A model generated the notes under the pieces. It saw only the letters and a program-made list of their open reading frames with translations, was not told the DNA's origin and ran no database searches. A program made the position numbers and the translations under genes. A stretch of 6,040 bases of DNA from Burkholderiaceae bacterium (GTDB lineage: Bacteria; Pseudomonadota; Gammaproteobacteria; Burkholderiales; Burkholderiaceae_E), in assembly GCA_023258775.1 (NCBI GenBank), contig JALQWJ010000100.1:1-6040 (forward strand), in the 5' to 3' direction. Of the stretch, positions 5,390-6,040 are shown piece after piece (within the stretch, counting starts at the first letter, position 1; every line of letters starts with the position of its first letter).

Positions 5390-6040
5390 ATGTTGTCATC
5401 GGAACCTGCATCAAAACGATTGATTCATCGAACACTGATTAACGCGCTGGTTGCAGCCGGCCTTGTTGCGACGCCAGTAACTTTGCTTGCCCAAGGTATT
5501 AAGTTGCCTTCAACGATCACGGTGACAGCTTATGACACCGGTTCATCGGGTTTTAACATGGGCGTTGCGGTCGGCAAAATGCTTAAGGATAAGCAAGGCA
5601 GCGATGTGCGCGTCCTGCCTGCAGGCAATGATGTGGCCAGGCTTGCACCGCTCAAGGCCAATCGGGCGCAAGCATCATTTATGGGCGTTGGCGTTACTTT
5701 GCTCAAGAAGGTGTTTTGGAATTTGCGAGCCGTGAATGGGGTCCTCAAGCGCTTCGATTAATGCTTTCTTCTATTTCTTGTAATGCTGTATCGCTGGCGG
5801 TTGCTAAGGACGTCGGCGTGAAAGAAGTTAAAGATTTGCGCGGTAAACGCGTGGGGGTGGTCGTGGGTTCGCCAGCCTTGAATCAAAACGCGTTTGCGGT
5901 TTTGGCCTACGGCAACCTTACCCCAAAAGATGTGAAGCTTGTCGAGTTTTCAAGCTATGGTGCGATGTGGAAGGGGATTATCAATAATGAGGTTGATGCC
6001 GCAATCGCTTCCACGGTGTCGGGCCAGGCGAAAGAAGCAG
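5390..6040 (+). CDS. TAXI-family TRAP transporter solute receptor, frameshifted and cut by the window end
   Basis: This is a periplasmic solute-binding receptor of the TRAP-associated extracytoplasmic immunogenic (TAXI) family, which hands substrate to a TRAP permease. Residues 1-35 form a Sec signal peptide: basic SKRLIHR, a hydrophobic core, then TLLAQG. The mature part begins STITVTAYDTGSSGFNMGVAVGKML and continues RVLPAGNDVARLAPLKANRAQASFMGVGV in frame to about 5694. From 5698 the homology continues one frame over: FAQEGVLEFASREWGPQALR, then AVAKDVGVKEVKDLRGKRVGVVVGSPALNQNAF, open to the window end. Read literally, the first frame stops at 5761 after 123 residues. About 217 of an expected 320-380 residues are present. 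The substrate is unknown; TAXI receptors are mostly linked to carboxylates or amino-acid-like solutes. The permease, usually a fused DctQM in TAXI systems, should lie downstream. Confidence 0.85.
5693..5698 (+). other. Frameshift site in the TAXI receptor gene (apparent loss of one T)
   Basis: The family pattern GVGV-Y-F-A-Q-E-G is restored by adding a single T in the GTTAC run, giving GTT TAC TTT GCT. The two halves fit without a gap or duplicated residues, so one deleted base explains the break. The short T run makes a sequencing or assembly slip plausible, but a genuine mutation cannot be excluded. Confidence 0.8.

Overview
The window looks like proteobacterial DNA, most likely a betaproteobacterium (Burkholderiales-like). 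This rests on moderate GC, tightly packed genes, TRAP/TAXI transporter genes, and an HMG-CoA-lyase-like protein of the type common in that group. The assignment is an inference from gene content and protein style, not from a marker gene.

Layout. Positions 67-about 590 hold the N-terminal half of a hydroxymethylglutaryl-CoA lyase (+). It stops being homologous in mid-domain and abuts the equally truncated 5' part of a TRAP large permease gene, dctM (-, 933 down to about 577). The two share 12-15 bases at the seam, so this is a rearrangement or an artificial join rather than a normal gene border. The small permease gene dctQ (-, 935-1513) lies just upstream of dctM and is intact. A 225-base divergent spacer follows (1514-1738), with an 8-bp inverted repeat that may be an operator. 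Then a rightward cluster begins: a class V PLP aminotransferase of the alanine/serine/ureidoglycine-glyoxylate type (1739-2989), a cytoplasmic gamma-glutamyltransferase-fold Ntn-hydrolase resembling oxamate amidohydrolase HpxW (3005-4627), and a SAM-dependent methyltransferase with an N-terminal export-type signal (4605-5273, overlapping the previous gene by 23 nt). After 116 bases comes the receptor gene of a TAXI-type TRAP transporter (5390 to beyond the window end). Its reading frame is broken by what looks like one lost T near 5694.

How the genes may work together. A glyoxylate-type aminotransferase next to an HpxW-like hydrolase suggests the end of purine/ureide breakdown (ureidoglycine to oxalurate, then oxamate to oxalate plus ammonia). 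Flanking TRAP genes would import a carboxylate or related solute. This is inference: the aminotransferase carries an AGT-like Tyr at one informative active-site position, and no diagnostic ureide gene is visible. The dctQ/dctM pair and the TAXI receptor probably belong to two different TRAP systems. I saw no RNA gene, mobile element or CRISPR. I do not see a wholly new system. The points that most deserve follow-up are the seam, the frameshift, the aminotransferase-hydrolase pair and the exported methyltransferase.
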